NCBI RefSeq assembly: GCF_047495875.1
Contig: NC_092470.1
Coordinates: forward strand, 18,402,001 to 18,466,000
Reading direction: 5' to 3'
Length of the DNA stretch: 64,000 nt
Source of the DNA: Pithys albifrons albifrons
Lineage: Eukaryota > Chordata > Aves > Passeriformes > Thamnophilidae
A program made the position numbers and the translations under genes. Shown one piece after another: positions 39,891 to 51,900 of this stretch. The notes under the pieces were generated by a model. That model saw only the letters and a list, made by a program, of their open reading frames with translations. It was not told where the DNA came from and ran no database searches. Each line of letters opens with the position of its first letter. Within the stretch, counting starts at the first letter, position 1.

Positions 39891-42106
39891 GAGCAGCAGC
39901 CTCAGCCTCCCAGTTCAGGAGAGTTCCTGCTCACCAGGAAGATGTTTCTTCCTTTACAGGATTGCAGTATTGTTACTGCAAGGGCCAACTTTCCCCATGA
40001 GCAGGTATAAAACACACATGCATCTGCTGAGACCACGTTCTTCATCTATAAAAGTGGAGCACAAGGCAAGAAAAGAAAGCAAGTTGCTGCTGTAGAGACC
40101 TGTGGGGAGTGCTGTAACCTCAGCAGCACCATCAAGACCAAGCACCATGTCACTCACTGGACCAACTTCCTGCTTTCCCAGGCAGTCCTGCTGGTTTGGA
40201 GAGACAATCTGGGTGCTGGAGTGAGGAACAGGAACCTGGGAACGGCAGAGATGGTTGGAACACCAAGATAAATCTTCATAAGCCAGTGTGGAGCATCAGT
40301 GGGCACCCTCCTGCCCTGACTGTTGCACTCAGTTCAAGCCCAAGCAAATGCCCCACCACACTGTGGTTTGTATAACCCAGGTACAGACACAGGGCATGGA
40401 ATGGTGCCCATTAAAAACCTATTTCTCCTCAACCAACACCTGTTTCTCCCTATTCTGACTAAGGAGGGAAATTGTACAATCTTTCACAGGGTTAAAATTT
40501 AGTACTACCAACAACCACTCTCTCAACCTGTGCATGTCACACAAGTACATTCATTAGTTTAGTCTTCCTCTGCCATGAAAAAATACAAATGGCACAACAA
40601 AGCCCAGTGGGGCACAAATTATGCAAAAGTGAAGATACAAGTGCTTTGCTGCCACATAACCTGTCAGGGGAGAAGGAAAGAAAAGTAGGATTGAAGAGGG
40701 CAAAGAGGCCAGACTGCTCTTGTCCCAGGAACATTCACCTTCTAAGTGTCTTGGAAAACTATGCTGGAAAGAGTAACAAATGAGTTTCATCTTTATTTCT
40801 GTGACCATCCACTTGCTCGACTGCAGCCACAGCCTGCAGCAAGTCACAGCCCAAGAAAGAACCTGGGTATTGTAAGAGCAGAAAAGAAGCCATAAAAATA
40901 TTTCCTTAGTCATGCTGCCTCTGGTAACATCATTCCCTGAGTAGAGATCTTCAATAATACTGTCTTTAAAAATGGAAAGAGCTCTGACTTCAGTCAGCAT
41001 GTGTCTTCCATCAGCTTCTCTTTTCTTTTTTAACTTCTTTATTGTACCTTACCACAGCCATCTCCAGGTGCAGGTACATGGTATAAAAACCCTCCTGAGT
41101 GGGAGTGTGTTTTCCACTGGACACAGAATAAATAGAATAAATGCACTGTGAGGGATTCTGACTGGAAAGAAAATTTGGGATATAGAGGCCAGTCCTTGCT
41201 CATGTGTGTGGCTATTCCAGCTCTGTGTTTCCTCCTTTCTCCTGATCAGTCCCCACACCACAGAGAGGGAAGGAAGGACCTGCATTCCAGGATGAGCCTT
41301 CCACAGGTTGTTCCAGAGCTCCTGCTGAAGGTACTTCCCCCCTGCTCCTCATCACCCACTGCCAGCAGAGCAATTCCTGGGTCTGCAAGTGTCTCCCTGA
41401 AAATTAGGATCCATCCCAAGCTTACAGAGAATGTAAGAAAAGGGCCACTTGACTCTGAGGCAATTAAAAACAAGAAAAATGATGTGATCCCCAAAAAGAT
41501 GTTGAGCTGTGGCTCCAAGTGCTGCTGCCACTGTGGGGATTAAAACAAACACCAGGAGAAGAGACACAGTGAAGGTCACTGCTCCCTGAGAGAAGGAAAT
41601 ACCCAGAGCATTTAAAGTGTGGGATGTGAGGACCCTGTGTATGTAGGGTTATGATTACAGGCAGTTAGGAAACAGGAAGAGCAGGAGGCAGAAGATTTAA
41701 CTTGGCTTTCCCACAATGAAGTTTTCAGTTTGATCTGGGATGTCACACAGGTTCTCACAATGGGAAACACATCCCTCAGTTAGCAAATTCTTGGTTTAGG
41801 TGAGAGACAACTGGAAGGAACTTCATACAGAGACACTAGAAGGCAGTTTCTTCTACATCCACTCCAAAGAAGCAGAAATACTTAACAATTCCTGAACACT
41901 AAGACCCCCAGGGTTGAGAAGGGGTTAAAATTTAATGGCTTATTTATAGTTCATACCCTGCTCAGCTAATCCATCCTTGTATCACAGAGGTACCCAGAGC
42001 AGCAAAACCAACATTACAGCAACCCAAAGAATGAAAGATTGCCCAGAAAGGCCCTCTCAGCACAGAGCTGGCTCTGAAAACACCCTCCCCTGCCTCTTTG
42101 ACTTAC

Positions 42107-42150
42107 CCACAGTGTCACAAGGCTCGTCTTTGTGCACGCAGAAATCTGTC
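42107..42150 (-). CDS. ADAMTS17: ADAMTS17 exon: 44-bp short exon, DFCVHKDEPCDTV
   Basis: Very short exon of 44 bp: one base completing Arg, fourteen codons (TDFCVHKDEPCDTV), and one base of a Gly codon. The acceptor is GTCTTTCTAG and the donor TGG|GTAAGT. Two cysteines are present, as expected for the disulphide-bonded loop that precedes the active-site helix. It sits between introns of 6.0 and 22.4 kb and is too short for open-frame searches. It was found by looking for the conserved CVHKDEPC segment. Skipping it would shift the frame, because 44 is not a multiple of three. Confidence 0.95.
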
Positions 42151-45100
42151 CTAGAAAGACAAACAGAACAGGAGTGAAATGTATCCTGTGCCTGCAGACT
42201 GAGAAAAGGCACCAGGGCATGACTCACATCCTGGGGGTTGCTGAGCTTTGGGCATTTTTCACAAGCTGCTGTGCAGCCTCCTCGATGCCAAGGCCGATAG
42301 CAGCACTGATTGCTGCTGGGAGATTACAGCAATTATGGGAATCAGCTCCTCCAATTTAACAGACTCAACACTGAGCAGCTCAAAGAGCCCTGCCCCACTC
42401 TGGGATGTCAGACTCCCTCAGCACCTGGATTGAAGCTGAAGGGCTTCTTTGCACAGGGGAATTGTAACAGAAAGGAGCAGACACCCTGTGATGCAACAGC
42501 ACCCTCAGAAGTGGGGGTGGGAGATGTGTGGGGCATTGCCTGAAGGTACAGAACTGATAATGCACACCCAGAAATTCCCAATTCCACAGTTTTTGTATTC
42601 TTCTTCCACTAGAATAGAAAAGGACAAGTAAGAAGCAGAACTAAGCAGAGAATAACAGATGTTGACACAGAAGAATAAAGAGAATTTCAGGATTTTTCAG
42701 GTAACAGGTAAATTGACTTCAGCTAAACCTCCTACAGTCAGATGTGCCATTTTATGACTTGAACCCAACACAGAGAGGTTCAAGAGACTTCATTTGGTCT
42801 CTGTTACTCCCCCACACCTCATCAAGGCAGGAGAAGATACTACATGTGCCACAGGCCCTCACAAATCAAGGAGGGATACACAGATCTGTGTTAAATACAA
42901 ACACAATAAAAAACCTTGAAGATCCCCATCAAAGCCAGGCCACTTCAGGTGAAAAGATTGTGTAAATGAGATTCCTCATGACAGAAAAACAACTGTGAGT
43001 GTGGGAAAAGGTATTTTACAACTACATTAATGGTTTGCATACATTTCAACAAGCACTTAGACCTGAACACTCCGGAGCATCCTCACCAGCTCCGCTCTGC
43101 AGTGCAATCCACTGTGAAGAGGAGCTGGAGGAAAACATCACATGTGCTCAAACATTTCAGAGTTCCTTAAGCCAAGGGAAGCTGAGGAACCACAATCTCT
43201 GTCATTATAGCTTTCCTCACCCCGTGGGGAGGCTGCTGGAAGAATCCTATTAATGCATTTGGAGTGTGACATTGGAAACTCCTGAGTCCCTGTGGGATGC
43301 AGAGTTTAAGAGTCTGGCAGGAGGAAGATCAAAAACACTTAGAGAAAGATAAATACTTAGAAAAAGAAAATACTTAAGAGAAATATAAAAAATAGATAAA
43401 TATTAAAAATACTCTTTCCCTGAAGAAAATTATAAACTTGGGTTTATAGGAAAAGGGACTTAAGGCCCAGGACTGTGGCTGATGAACACAAACCCTTCAG
43501 CCAAACTCCTTTGAAAGTCACAAATCAAGCTGTCAAAGGCTTGGAAGGAGAGAAACAAACAGCTATTACCAACCCTTGTTAAGCAGACATTGAAAACTAA
43601 CGGTGCTTGAATGCAGAAAAACCACAACAACCATCACAAAGTGTTAAAAAATCAGCCAGGAATCAAACAAATTCGGAAGCTGCGACCACCACACGGGCCC
43701 AGCTCTCCACTGTCTGGACACCCTGGCACTGCAGCCTTCCCAAGGAACACTAATGACACTCTGTCTCCTGACAGAGCTGGCACCAAGAGCCTGCTGGAGC
43801 TCCCAGAGCCAACCTGAGGGAGGTTTATTTAAGGACTTCTTCTGTTATATAAACTGGTAAATCAAACAGATGCTTTTCTTGTGACAACAGATAACTGAAC
43901 TGTTAGGGGATGGCAGGAGGCCACTGCAAGGAGAGCCTCTTTCTCCAGGGGCCATCCAGCCCTGCAAGCAACACACAGCAACGCTGCTCCTCCACACCAA
44001 GAGGTGTCTGGCACCTTGAGGGAGCTGCACAGATGAGCTGCCACTGTCCTGTAAAATGAGGGGTCTGTGAACGACCCAGACTCTCCCAGAGGAGAACAAC
44101 CCTTGTCTGTGATGCTGTTTGGTCAGGGAAGGGCTTGAAACACACACACAGCTGCCCAATTCACTGCATGGGGCACTCCATGTACAAACCCCCTCAGCAG
44201 CCCATCCTTAAAACTGCCACAAACACAAGTCCAAGAGACTCCATCCCTGTATTCACTGACCTTGTACCAAAATGCCAGGCTTCAAATCATCCAGACCTAT
44301 TGCAAATGTTTTACCCCAAAACTCTGTGGCCAAAGAGAAAAGTACATCCAAACCTTTAGTTCCAGAGGAGATGGTGGGTCCTTAGTCTTCTTCCAAGGGC
44401 AAGGAGCCATCCTAATTACAAAACCAATCACTGAAACTCCTACAGCCCTTCCCTGGCAATCACAGGGCAGACAGAGACTGGAACAGTGTTAAGGCAAACC
44501 TGTCTCACCTGTGGATCAGTCACAGCAGTGATTGAAGGGCCCCATCCTGGCACCTGAAACTCATCTGCTTTTAAACAGTGTTCCATCCCAGGTGCCTCCC
44601 ATTTCTGAGCTCAGCTGCACCCACATCCAACATGACTGGTACTATAATGATACTCAACAATATAAAAGAGATATTTGAACACTCATTGCATGTGCAAGGT
44701 CTCAACACAGAGATGTAGTTTTGTCAGCAGAATCCTTTATGGAGGACTAAAACTCTGACTGCAGGAGCTGCAGTTCAAATTCAACACCTGACCTTACCAC
44801 ACCAAGTCTTGGATAATTCTCTTTACTTCCAGCCACCAGGACACATGTTCCCACCTTCCAGGGACCTGTGACATTCTTGGTCATTATCTCATGTGGAACC
44901 AAGCAGAGGGTTCCCTTTATCAGACTGTAACAATTCTCCTCAAAAAACAACAACAAGTCCGTTGTTTTGTTCAATAAAAATAGCCAGAAGAGCTCAGAAC
45001 TCCTCCTACAGCCACTCTTCCATCTGGCTCCCACCAACTGGAAAAAAATACCTAAGAGTGTGCTAAGCTAAATCCTGCAATTCAAGTCCTTCCTGTAAGG

Positions 45101-48100
45101 ACAGTGGTGGAACTGTGCAACAGGAATAAGAAATATTCTGTGGAATGGCCATTCCCAGCATCCTTCAAATGACATCTTTTGACCACTGTAACCCTGCAGG
45201 GTCATAAAGCTGAAAGACAGAGGGAACTGGTACAGTCAAAACTCTGCCAAAATAAACTTCCCACATCCATGTGTACACTGAGCAGCACTATGTGCCCACT
45301 TTCCTCAGGGAATTGCTCCATTTGCCCATTTAATGGGAAGGCAAAGGCTGGAGAAATGTGAAAGGAAGGGAGGAGCAGAGGCAAAAACCACACCACTATG
45401 TCAGGAAAAAACCAAAGTCTTTGCTTAATGCCAGCTCTGAATCCTGTTCCTGCCAGTGTTGTGACATTCTTTGCTCTGCTATCACATGGCCTGTGGTCTA
45501 ATAGGTGACCAAAACACCCCCAGCCAGGAGCTGGGACAGCATCAGTGAGGCTGAAGATTCTCCAGGGAATGCAAAAGACACAGGACCAAGAAGAGGAATG
45601 TATTTCAGATGAGACATGCTTCTAAAATGACTAAGATACAGGTTCTACAGACAGAAGTTCTTCTGTTCAGCTGCCTGTTAAAGTATGAAGTACAATATCC
45701 AGAGATACCAGAGAGCTGAATTTCTGCAAGTTCAGAGACAGAATTTGAACAAGTAAAGATTGATGATTATAGAGAGCATAACTCTACACTCAGACCTTCA
45801 GGGCTGTGACAAGATTATTCCCACTGTCTCACTCATTTACTGAGCTGGACAATTCTTATTTCACAGACACAACGTGCCTCTTACCTGGAGCTCAGGTGGA
45901 TACTACTGAAATGCCACAGGAGGGATATTTGCCACCTAAGTTATCTATATTTGTTTACAAATGAGGAGATGGGGACCATCAGCTCGAGGTGAAGTTTCAA
46001 AAGGCAAGCATGCCTTGGTGTTTCAAATGAACCCAGCCAGATTGGAACCAGAGGGATTTCTTCAGAGCTTGACCCCAAAGAATCTGTTTCTAGTCCTAAA
46101 GCAGCTGCAGCTGCTGAAAATTCAGCTTCTGCTTTTTCTGGCACCATCCCTTGTGCTGGACATGCTGCTGCTCCCACATCCCCTGCCACTAGTCCATCTG
46201 CACAGTCTGGGGAGGGCCCAGGGACACACACACAGACCCCGTGCCAAAGCCAAGAGGAGAACAAGCCATTTCCCTGACACAGGAATGGGGTTGCTGGGCC
46301 AGAACTCTCCCAAACAATGCAGCATCCCCTGGGCAGCAGGACCAGGATGGGATAAGGATGACAGGACACAGCCAGAAGGAGGGAAAGCCTGCAAGGCCAC
46401 ACTGCTGGGCTCTCCAACAGGGAAAATGCTCCCCTCAGGCATAGCCTCAACTTCCTCACCAAAGCTGATTCTGTTTTAACCCAAACCTGTACTACCCCAG
46501 CCACCCTGACTGCAAACCCCTGCAAATCTACTGAACAATTCTCCTGTAAATTCCTCCTCAGATGCCTGAGTGCAGCTCAGTCAGCCTGACACAATGTAGT
46601 CAGCTCTAAAAGCTGCCCAGAGCCTGCACAGATGAAATGCTCTGCTCACACTCCAAGCACATCAGAAGAGATTGTGTCTGCCTCACTTGTCAGGCAGGAC
46701 AACTGGATGGCCCAGATGAGTTTGACAAAAATGTTAGTTATTTATTTAGGCCCTGATCCAGTGAAGCACATGCTTGACTATAACCAGGATGTGCAGCCCA
46801 CTGACTTCAAAGGAACTATTCACCCTGTCTAAACTGTTAAGTATCTGTAAGTGCTTGGGAACTACAGAGAATACAGAGAAGAGAGAAGGGTTTGGGGGAA
46901 CTCTCTGTGAAGGTGCATTCTTGGGGACTCTGCTGCCCCCATGCTCAGCTCACCTCTATTTTAGTGAGCTCTCACCAAAATCCCAGGGACAATTTGCATT
47001 GGGAGTGTTGACATAACAGATTATTACAATCAGGATGGCAGTTTATGCAAAAACATGTATTTCTACTGACATTGTTGGCAGAGAAAAAAGGTGAAAGAGG
47101 TGAGTAATACTGAAGTGCCACACAGACATTTCCTGTCAGACTGGGGAAGGGAGGTAAAAGTACTGTTTTTCTAGCACAATGAGCACCCATATTATACTGC
47201 AATTTTGTGCTCACTCTAATTATTCAGGGATCATTTCTATAAAAATAAATTCTTCCTTTACATCTTAATGGATGCAAACTACTTAAAACACTGTGGGTTT
47301 GCTACTCACAACTTATGGTAACTGTGAGGAATCTGGAGCTTGCATTGTACTGTGAGGTTGAGCTCAGGCAGTCAGAGGAAAATGTTGTCCCTACAACACC
47401 CTTGTCTTTGCATTATCTGATGTGTTTGATACATTAATAAGTAAAGAGCTTCCAGAGACTTTTCCTCAAGTATTTATACAAAGATTATCTCACACCTGAA
47501 ATAAAGGCAGGAGTTTCCAATCACACAAACAAATTAGGAATGACACCCCTCCCCTGTCTCAGTTTTGACAGAGGAGGGGTGTTACAGTGGTTATCTCCTC
47601 AGGCAAAGAGAGAGGAAATTAATTCAGTTTGTGGTATTCATCTTTCATTTTCCTTAGGAGATAACTCCCTCCCCACCTCCCCACTGCTGACACACTGTCT
47701 GCTCCTCTCAGACTGTTCAGTTGATTCACCCCTCACTGCACACACAGCACTTGAGCTCAGCTGTGTTCTCAAGCCCACACCTTCTTTCTTCTAGGAAGAA
47801 GAGCTCGTGCTCCAAAACCTCCTCTACTTCTTCCCCTTACAGCAGGGGGAGTGAGAACAAAGCAGCACCTGTGCCACAGCCATGTCGTGCCTGGTCCTGA
47901 CTGTGACATGTGACATGTGACAGTGACAACCACTGCAATGCTCTGTTCACAAGGAGATGCTTTTGTAACACCTGGTTAAGTGTGCACAGGAACAAGACTC
48001 ATCACTTCCATCTCAGGCATCTCAACAGCACAGAGCTACCAACTGTATCATCTTTTCTTTTGATTTCTGCCTGACCAGACAAGCCCATCACTGACAATGG

Positions 48101-48142
48101 GTATTACTGGTCAAGCAAAGTGATAACCAGACCTCACCATAC
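42151..48142 (-). other. ADAMTS17: 6.0-kb intron
   Basis: Intron between the LSIGHHGE exon and the 44-bp exon. It contains an old amniote repeat at about 46748-46858 and an A-rich stretch of decayed sequence at 43330-43430. Open frames are all short. The longest pair (45941-46525 minus, 45961-46479 plus) overlap each other on opposite strands and carry no recognisable domain. Confidence 0.8.
46748..46858. repeat. Ancient amniote interspersed repeat, diverged
   Basis: The text AGGCCCTGATCCAGTGAAGC, ACATGCTTGACTATAACC, CTGACTTCAAAGGAACTATTC and AACTGTTAAGTATCTGTAAG resembles an old, partly palindromic repeat seen widely in turtles, crocodilians and birds (gatccagcaaagcacttaagc..cattgacttcaatggg..actactc..ttaagtgctttg). 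I recognise the pattern but cannot give a family name. Divergence is high. Confidence 0.45.
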
Positions 48143-48300
48143 CTGGTTACAAACACAGCAGCATCCACAGGAGGGGTGTCATCCCTTGCACCAGGAACCT
48201 GGTTGTTACCCAGGTATTTTGCCCCACCATATTCTTCATTTTGCCACTGACAGAAGCTCTCCAGAGATCTCTCTCCGTGGTGCCCAATAGACAACTTGGC
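48143..48300 (-). CDS. ADAMTS17: ADAMTS17 exon: catalytic domain, [15 protein letters not shown] segment
   Basis: Exon of 158 bp, 52 codons plus AG of a split Arg codon. The product starts [17 protein letters not shown], continues through [18 protein letters not shown] and ends [16 protein letters not shown] separates ADAMTS17 from ADAMTS19, which to my recollection differs strongly here. The donor is CAG|GTATGG. The acceptor is unusual: seven A residues sit directly before the AG, with the pyrimidine tract (T8C4) displaced upstream of them. Reading continuity with both neighbouring exons and high protein conservation make this edge convincing despite the odd acceptor. Confidence 0.95.
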
Positions 48301-48834
48301 CTTTTTTTGAGGGGAAAAAAAAGACACAAAAGAACAATTATTAGCCACAATCTTTACACAGAGCATCAGAACTCTGCTGAAAAACCACAGGCTCAAAGAC
48401 ATAGATGGAATAGAGTGAAAAGTGTGAAACCAGTTTTGTCTGAGCAGGTAAACTGAGGACTGTGGACTCCACAGACCAAACTCCACCAGCTCAGCAGTCA
48501 CAAGTTTCTAATGCAGCTCTACACTCAAAAGCCTCCTGAGTCTGGAAGTTCTGCATTTGATAGCAGAGCCATAACCTTTTAATCTGTGTAACAGGGAACT
48601 TCTGAGACTGGTCCACAGCTATAATCAGACAGAGATTTATCAGGAAGGATAAATAAAAGGACTGTAGTTCCTTTCAGTCCCACAGCCCCCTACACTGCCC
48701 ACCTTCAGTGCTGCCTGGGGAAGTGTGACAGGCACTGCTCCCAATGTCCCACTGCCCTCCCACCCACCCTGAGCCACCACAGGACAGGGACAGGGACAGG
48801 GGACAGGGACAGGGACAGGGGACACAGGACTCAC
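48301..48834 (-). other. ADAMTS17: Short 534-bp intron
   Basis: The shortest intron in the window by far. Its donor end carries the GGGACA repeat and its acceptor end an A7 tract (see separate entries). Its length is a multiple of three, but an in-frame stop at about 48640 would end a retained-intron product. No other element is seen. Confidence 0.9.
48787..48821 (+). repeat. GGGACA hexamer repeat, G-quadruplex-prone
   Basis: Six runs of three or four G (48787-789, 793-795, 799-802, 806-808, 812-814, 818-821) are separated by 3-base ACA loops on the plus strand, which fits the (G3+N1-7)4 rule. In the ADAMTS17 transcript the sequence is C-rich (CCCTGT repeats), so the G-rich strand is the DNA template. 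It starts only 13 nt inside the intron from the donor of the 48835-48918 exon. Confidence 0.92.
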
Positions 48835-48918
48835 AGGGCGGTTGTGAAGCAGGACGAGTTTGGTGACACGAATGTTGACCTTAATCCCAAGGCTTTGGTG
48901 CTGAAACATGTTGTACAC
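48835..48918 (-). CDS. ADAMTS17: ADAMTS17 exon: catalytic domain, [11 protein letters not shown] segment
   Basis: Exon of 84 bp, exactly 28 codons, in phase 0 on both sides. The acceptor is TTTTGACAG and the donor CCT|GTGAGT. The product runs from [11 protein letters not shown] to VLLHNRP and is the early reprolysin-fold helix and strand, with Met and Phe core residues as in ADAMTS17/19. The donor lacks the usual G at the last exon position, and a six-run GGGACA repeat (C-rich in the transcript) starts 13 nt into the intron. The frame stays open for about 64 codons into the following intron, so retention would add a low-complexity Val/Pro/Cys tail before a stop near 48640. This is a consequence of the repeat and not evidence of a longer exon. 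Confidence 0.95.
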
Positions 48919-51900
48919 CTGTCAAAATGCAAAAAAAAATCCACACTATAACAAGAACAATACCAAGACAGGAATAATTGAAGAAACTAATTGTTGACTG
49001 AAGTTAGACAATTGTCCTGAAAAACTGACACACACCCCCCCCAATGAGTTGTGCTACTACACTCAATAAAACAAAGATTATTTTCAGAGCTACTGTGTTA
49101 CCAGCTCTGATGGTTCCACACACCACAGGGTAGTTTAAAACACTTGCAAAACAAGAGCAGGTTTGTTCCTACCTTCTTCCCTGGGCTCCCCACCTGACTG
49201 ATCTGAGCAAGATTCAGCATTCAAGGATAAAAAACATTAAAACAAAACAAAAAACCCACAAGCCAGTTTCTGGGAATAAAAAGCCCTCAAGTTTTAACTC
49301 GAATAAACAATAATGAAAAGGAGAAAAATATTCCAAAGGAACTCTATTAAATGAAGTCTCAGGAACATGGACACACGTTATGAAGGATCCAACTAACATG
49401 GACCTTCAGCATTTGAATATCAGAGATATCTCAATGCAAGATGAAATAATGGTGTGTTTTAGACTGCAGGAAATAGAATGGAAAAGCAATTTCCCTCTGT
49501 TATTTTCATATCTTATATAAGAGAATAGTAATAAGGCAGCACATAATGACACAAGCCCCAGGAAATACAAAAATAGCACCGGAAACTACCTTACTACTTT
49601 CTCCAGATTTTTCATTCCAGCTCAGATACTTCACCTCATTTTCAGGGGTTAGAATATAAGATTTTAATTGATGCCAGAATTTTATTCCCCCCATTTCTCC
49701 ATGCACAAATGCTTTAATAGACTGCATCAAAAAAGGTGAGGGAGGGGTTTATTTCAAAAAGGTGTAAAATCCCACATGAAAAGCACTGGATGGGTATTGT
49801 ATTCTCTATTTAGTCAACAAATTAAAATCAAAACCACTGAAGAGAGACTGGGCAAACAGGAGGCAGGGTTTGGCTCCAGGTGAGCTGTATTCCTCACTCA
49901 TTTGTCTACAACCAGCACAGAGGCTCAGCTGACTTCCTACAACAAAGCCCAGACATCAACACATCTTGGACATCAACGCTTGGTATTGTTCCTGCTTGTG
50001 CAAATACTCAGGAATGTGCTCAGTGTAAGAGTATTCTCAAGCTCTGTAGTGTTTGGGCTTGGATTTAAGCACACAGGTAAATGTTTCCTACAATTTAGGC
50101 ACAGCCTGCAAGACAGAGCCTCTCAGTGTTTGACCCTGTGCCCTTCAGCAGGAGCACAATGAGCCATTTATCTTCCCTGGGGCTGGTGCACAAACACACA
50201 CGAGTGCTGGGACTATTTGCTTAGCTCGGGGAGATGTTGGCACAGCAGTTCAGGCCTCTCAGCACAGACCTGGAGGGATCAACTTGACACTTGCAGGGAG
50301 GGCTCTGACAGATGACCCCTGTGGAAATGGAGCCCTGGATTTCAGCTGGAGGGTCACCAGGCTGCCTGAGCCAATCTCTGCTGCTCCACTGCAGGGGTTG
50401 AGAAACACCAGCCTGAGCTGCATGTCTGGGGTTTGCCCAGCTCTGCCCAGCCCGTAAGGTTTCCACTCATGAAATGAGAGCAGGTACAGCAAACATGTTA
50501 TCACTGAGCCTGGTGCCTGCCCTGCCATCAGAGCAGACAACCTGTCTGCCCCCAGAGCCAGCACAGACACAGTCAGACCACACTGACTTCAAAACAAAGG
50601 TGGTTTTCCCTGGCCAAACCAGCTGCTGGAGGGTTTAGGATGTCATCTTGAAGGCTGTCAGATCTTCTGCCTTTTCTCTTGTGCTCTCTGTCCTAAGGAT
50701 AACTTTGACTCCACTTGTATTTGCATCCATCAACGATCTCAGAGGAGCAAAACCCACCAAGCAGCAGCAACAGTGGGACACTAAACCAGAAAGACACCAG
50801 CCATGCAAAAGAGGCTCCACTTTGTTAGTTTATTCAGGCTTTGTTTGCTTGGTTTCTTCAATGGAGCCCAAAGAAGCCCCAGATTGGTGGCAGTCTGAGC
50901 TGCCCAAACAGAACATGAACCTTCCCCTCTGAGAGGGAGATCACTTAACAATTACCATCATAGCAACACACACTGGACTTGCTGAAAACTGAATCTGCCA
51001 ATTAAAATAATTTGTATAGAGAGAAGAAAAAGAGGTAAATCAAAACACCACCTTCCCTTTGCCTCATCCCATGACCTTTTCCTGCCATAGAATAAAATGC
51101 AAAGGTTGGGACATCACCATAGTGCAGAAAGCAGCTTGGCTGGAAAAGGAATGGAGGTTCTTAACCACCAGGCTGAAGGAAAGGGATGGGAACAGTGGTC
51201 AGTGTGACCAAAGTGTTGTGGCTGCCCTGCTGTGGATGAACTTCTTGCTGTTATTGACTTCTCTGTGAGGAGTCATCAAAAGTAGAGTGAGTTTTGAAAC
51301 AGAGAGAGAGAGATGGTAAAGAGTTATCCAAACAGACTGAAAAAACGGAAGGTGAAGTGCAGAAGAACAAGCCAAAGAATAAAGCCCCTCTCTGCCATCT
51401 CCCTCCTTCCTCTGCATTCTCTGACAGAGCTTGACTGCACAGAATGCCCTGAAGAAAAGAGGAGAGCCTGAGGCCTGGGCCATCCTGCCCCCTTTGCATT
51501 CCTGCTGCCTTCCCTCTGCCCCAGCTGTGACAGGGAAGGGGCAGCAGGAAGGCAGTTCTGGCAGCAGCTGCCCAGGCCTGCCCCAGCACGCAGCGAGCAC
51601 AACCCAGACAGGAGAGCTGGGCTGAGACAGGAACTCAACTACAACATTTCAGCTTTTTTTTAATTCTCAAGAGCTTCCTCTGCAGGTGGACGGTGGGAGG
51701 GAGACGTGTGTGTTTCAGATGTTGAGCAGTTCAGAACAGCAACCCCGAGGCTAAACTGCCTTTTTGCTTTTTCCTTTTTTCCTCCCCAAACATTGCACTC
51801 CAGCAAGAGCCTTCCCATTGCCTTGGCTGCTGGACAAGCATTGGACAGCAGGAGCATTAGTCAGGTTACTGAGGTTGTCTTTCACTTGTTTTGAAAAGTG

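Larger units (their letters stand above)
19683..42106 (-). other. ADAMTS17: 22.4-kb intron rich in minisatellites
   Basis: Largest intron in the window, between the 44-bp exon and the HELGH exon. It holds three separate minisatellites (22923-23386, 34685-35096, 38544-38911), two CR1 fragments (26935-27242, 36908-37005), two MIR-like relics, an AAAAT microsatellite and a short 29-bp-offset duplication near 33818. The remaining stretches, about 19683-22920, 23390-26930, 27243-33815, 33865-34680, 35425-36905, 37006-38540 and 39890-42106, show no exon, RNA gene or repeat I can name. Confidence 0.8.

Noticed and set aside
45941..46525. Paired long frames on opposite strands as nested genes
   Set aside because: They overlap antisense, lack recognisable domains, and match the background rate of chance frames in GC-richer intron patches.
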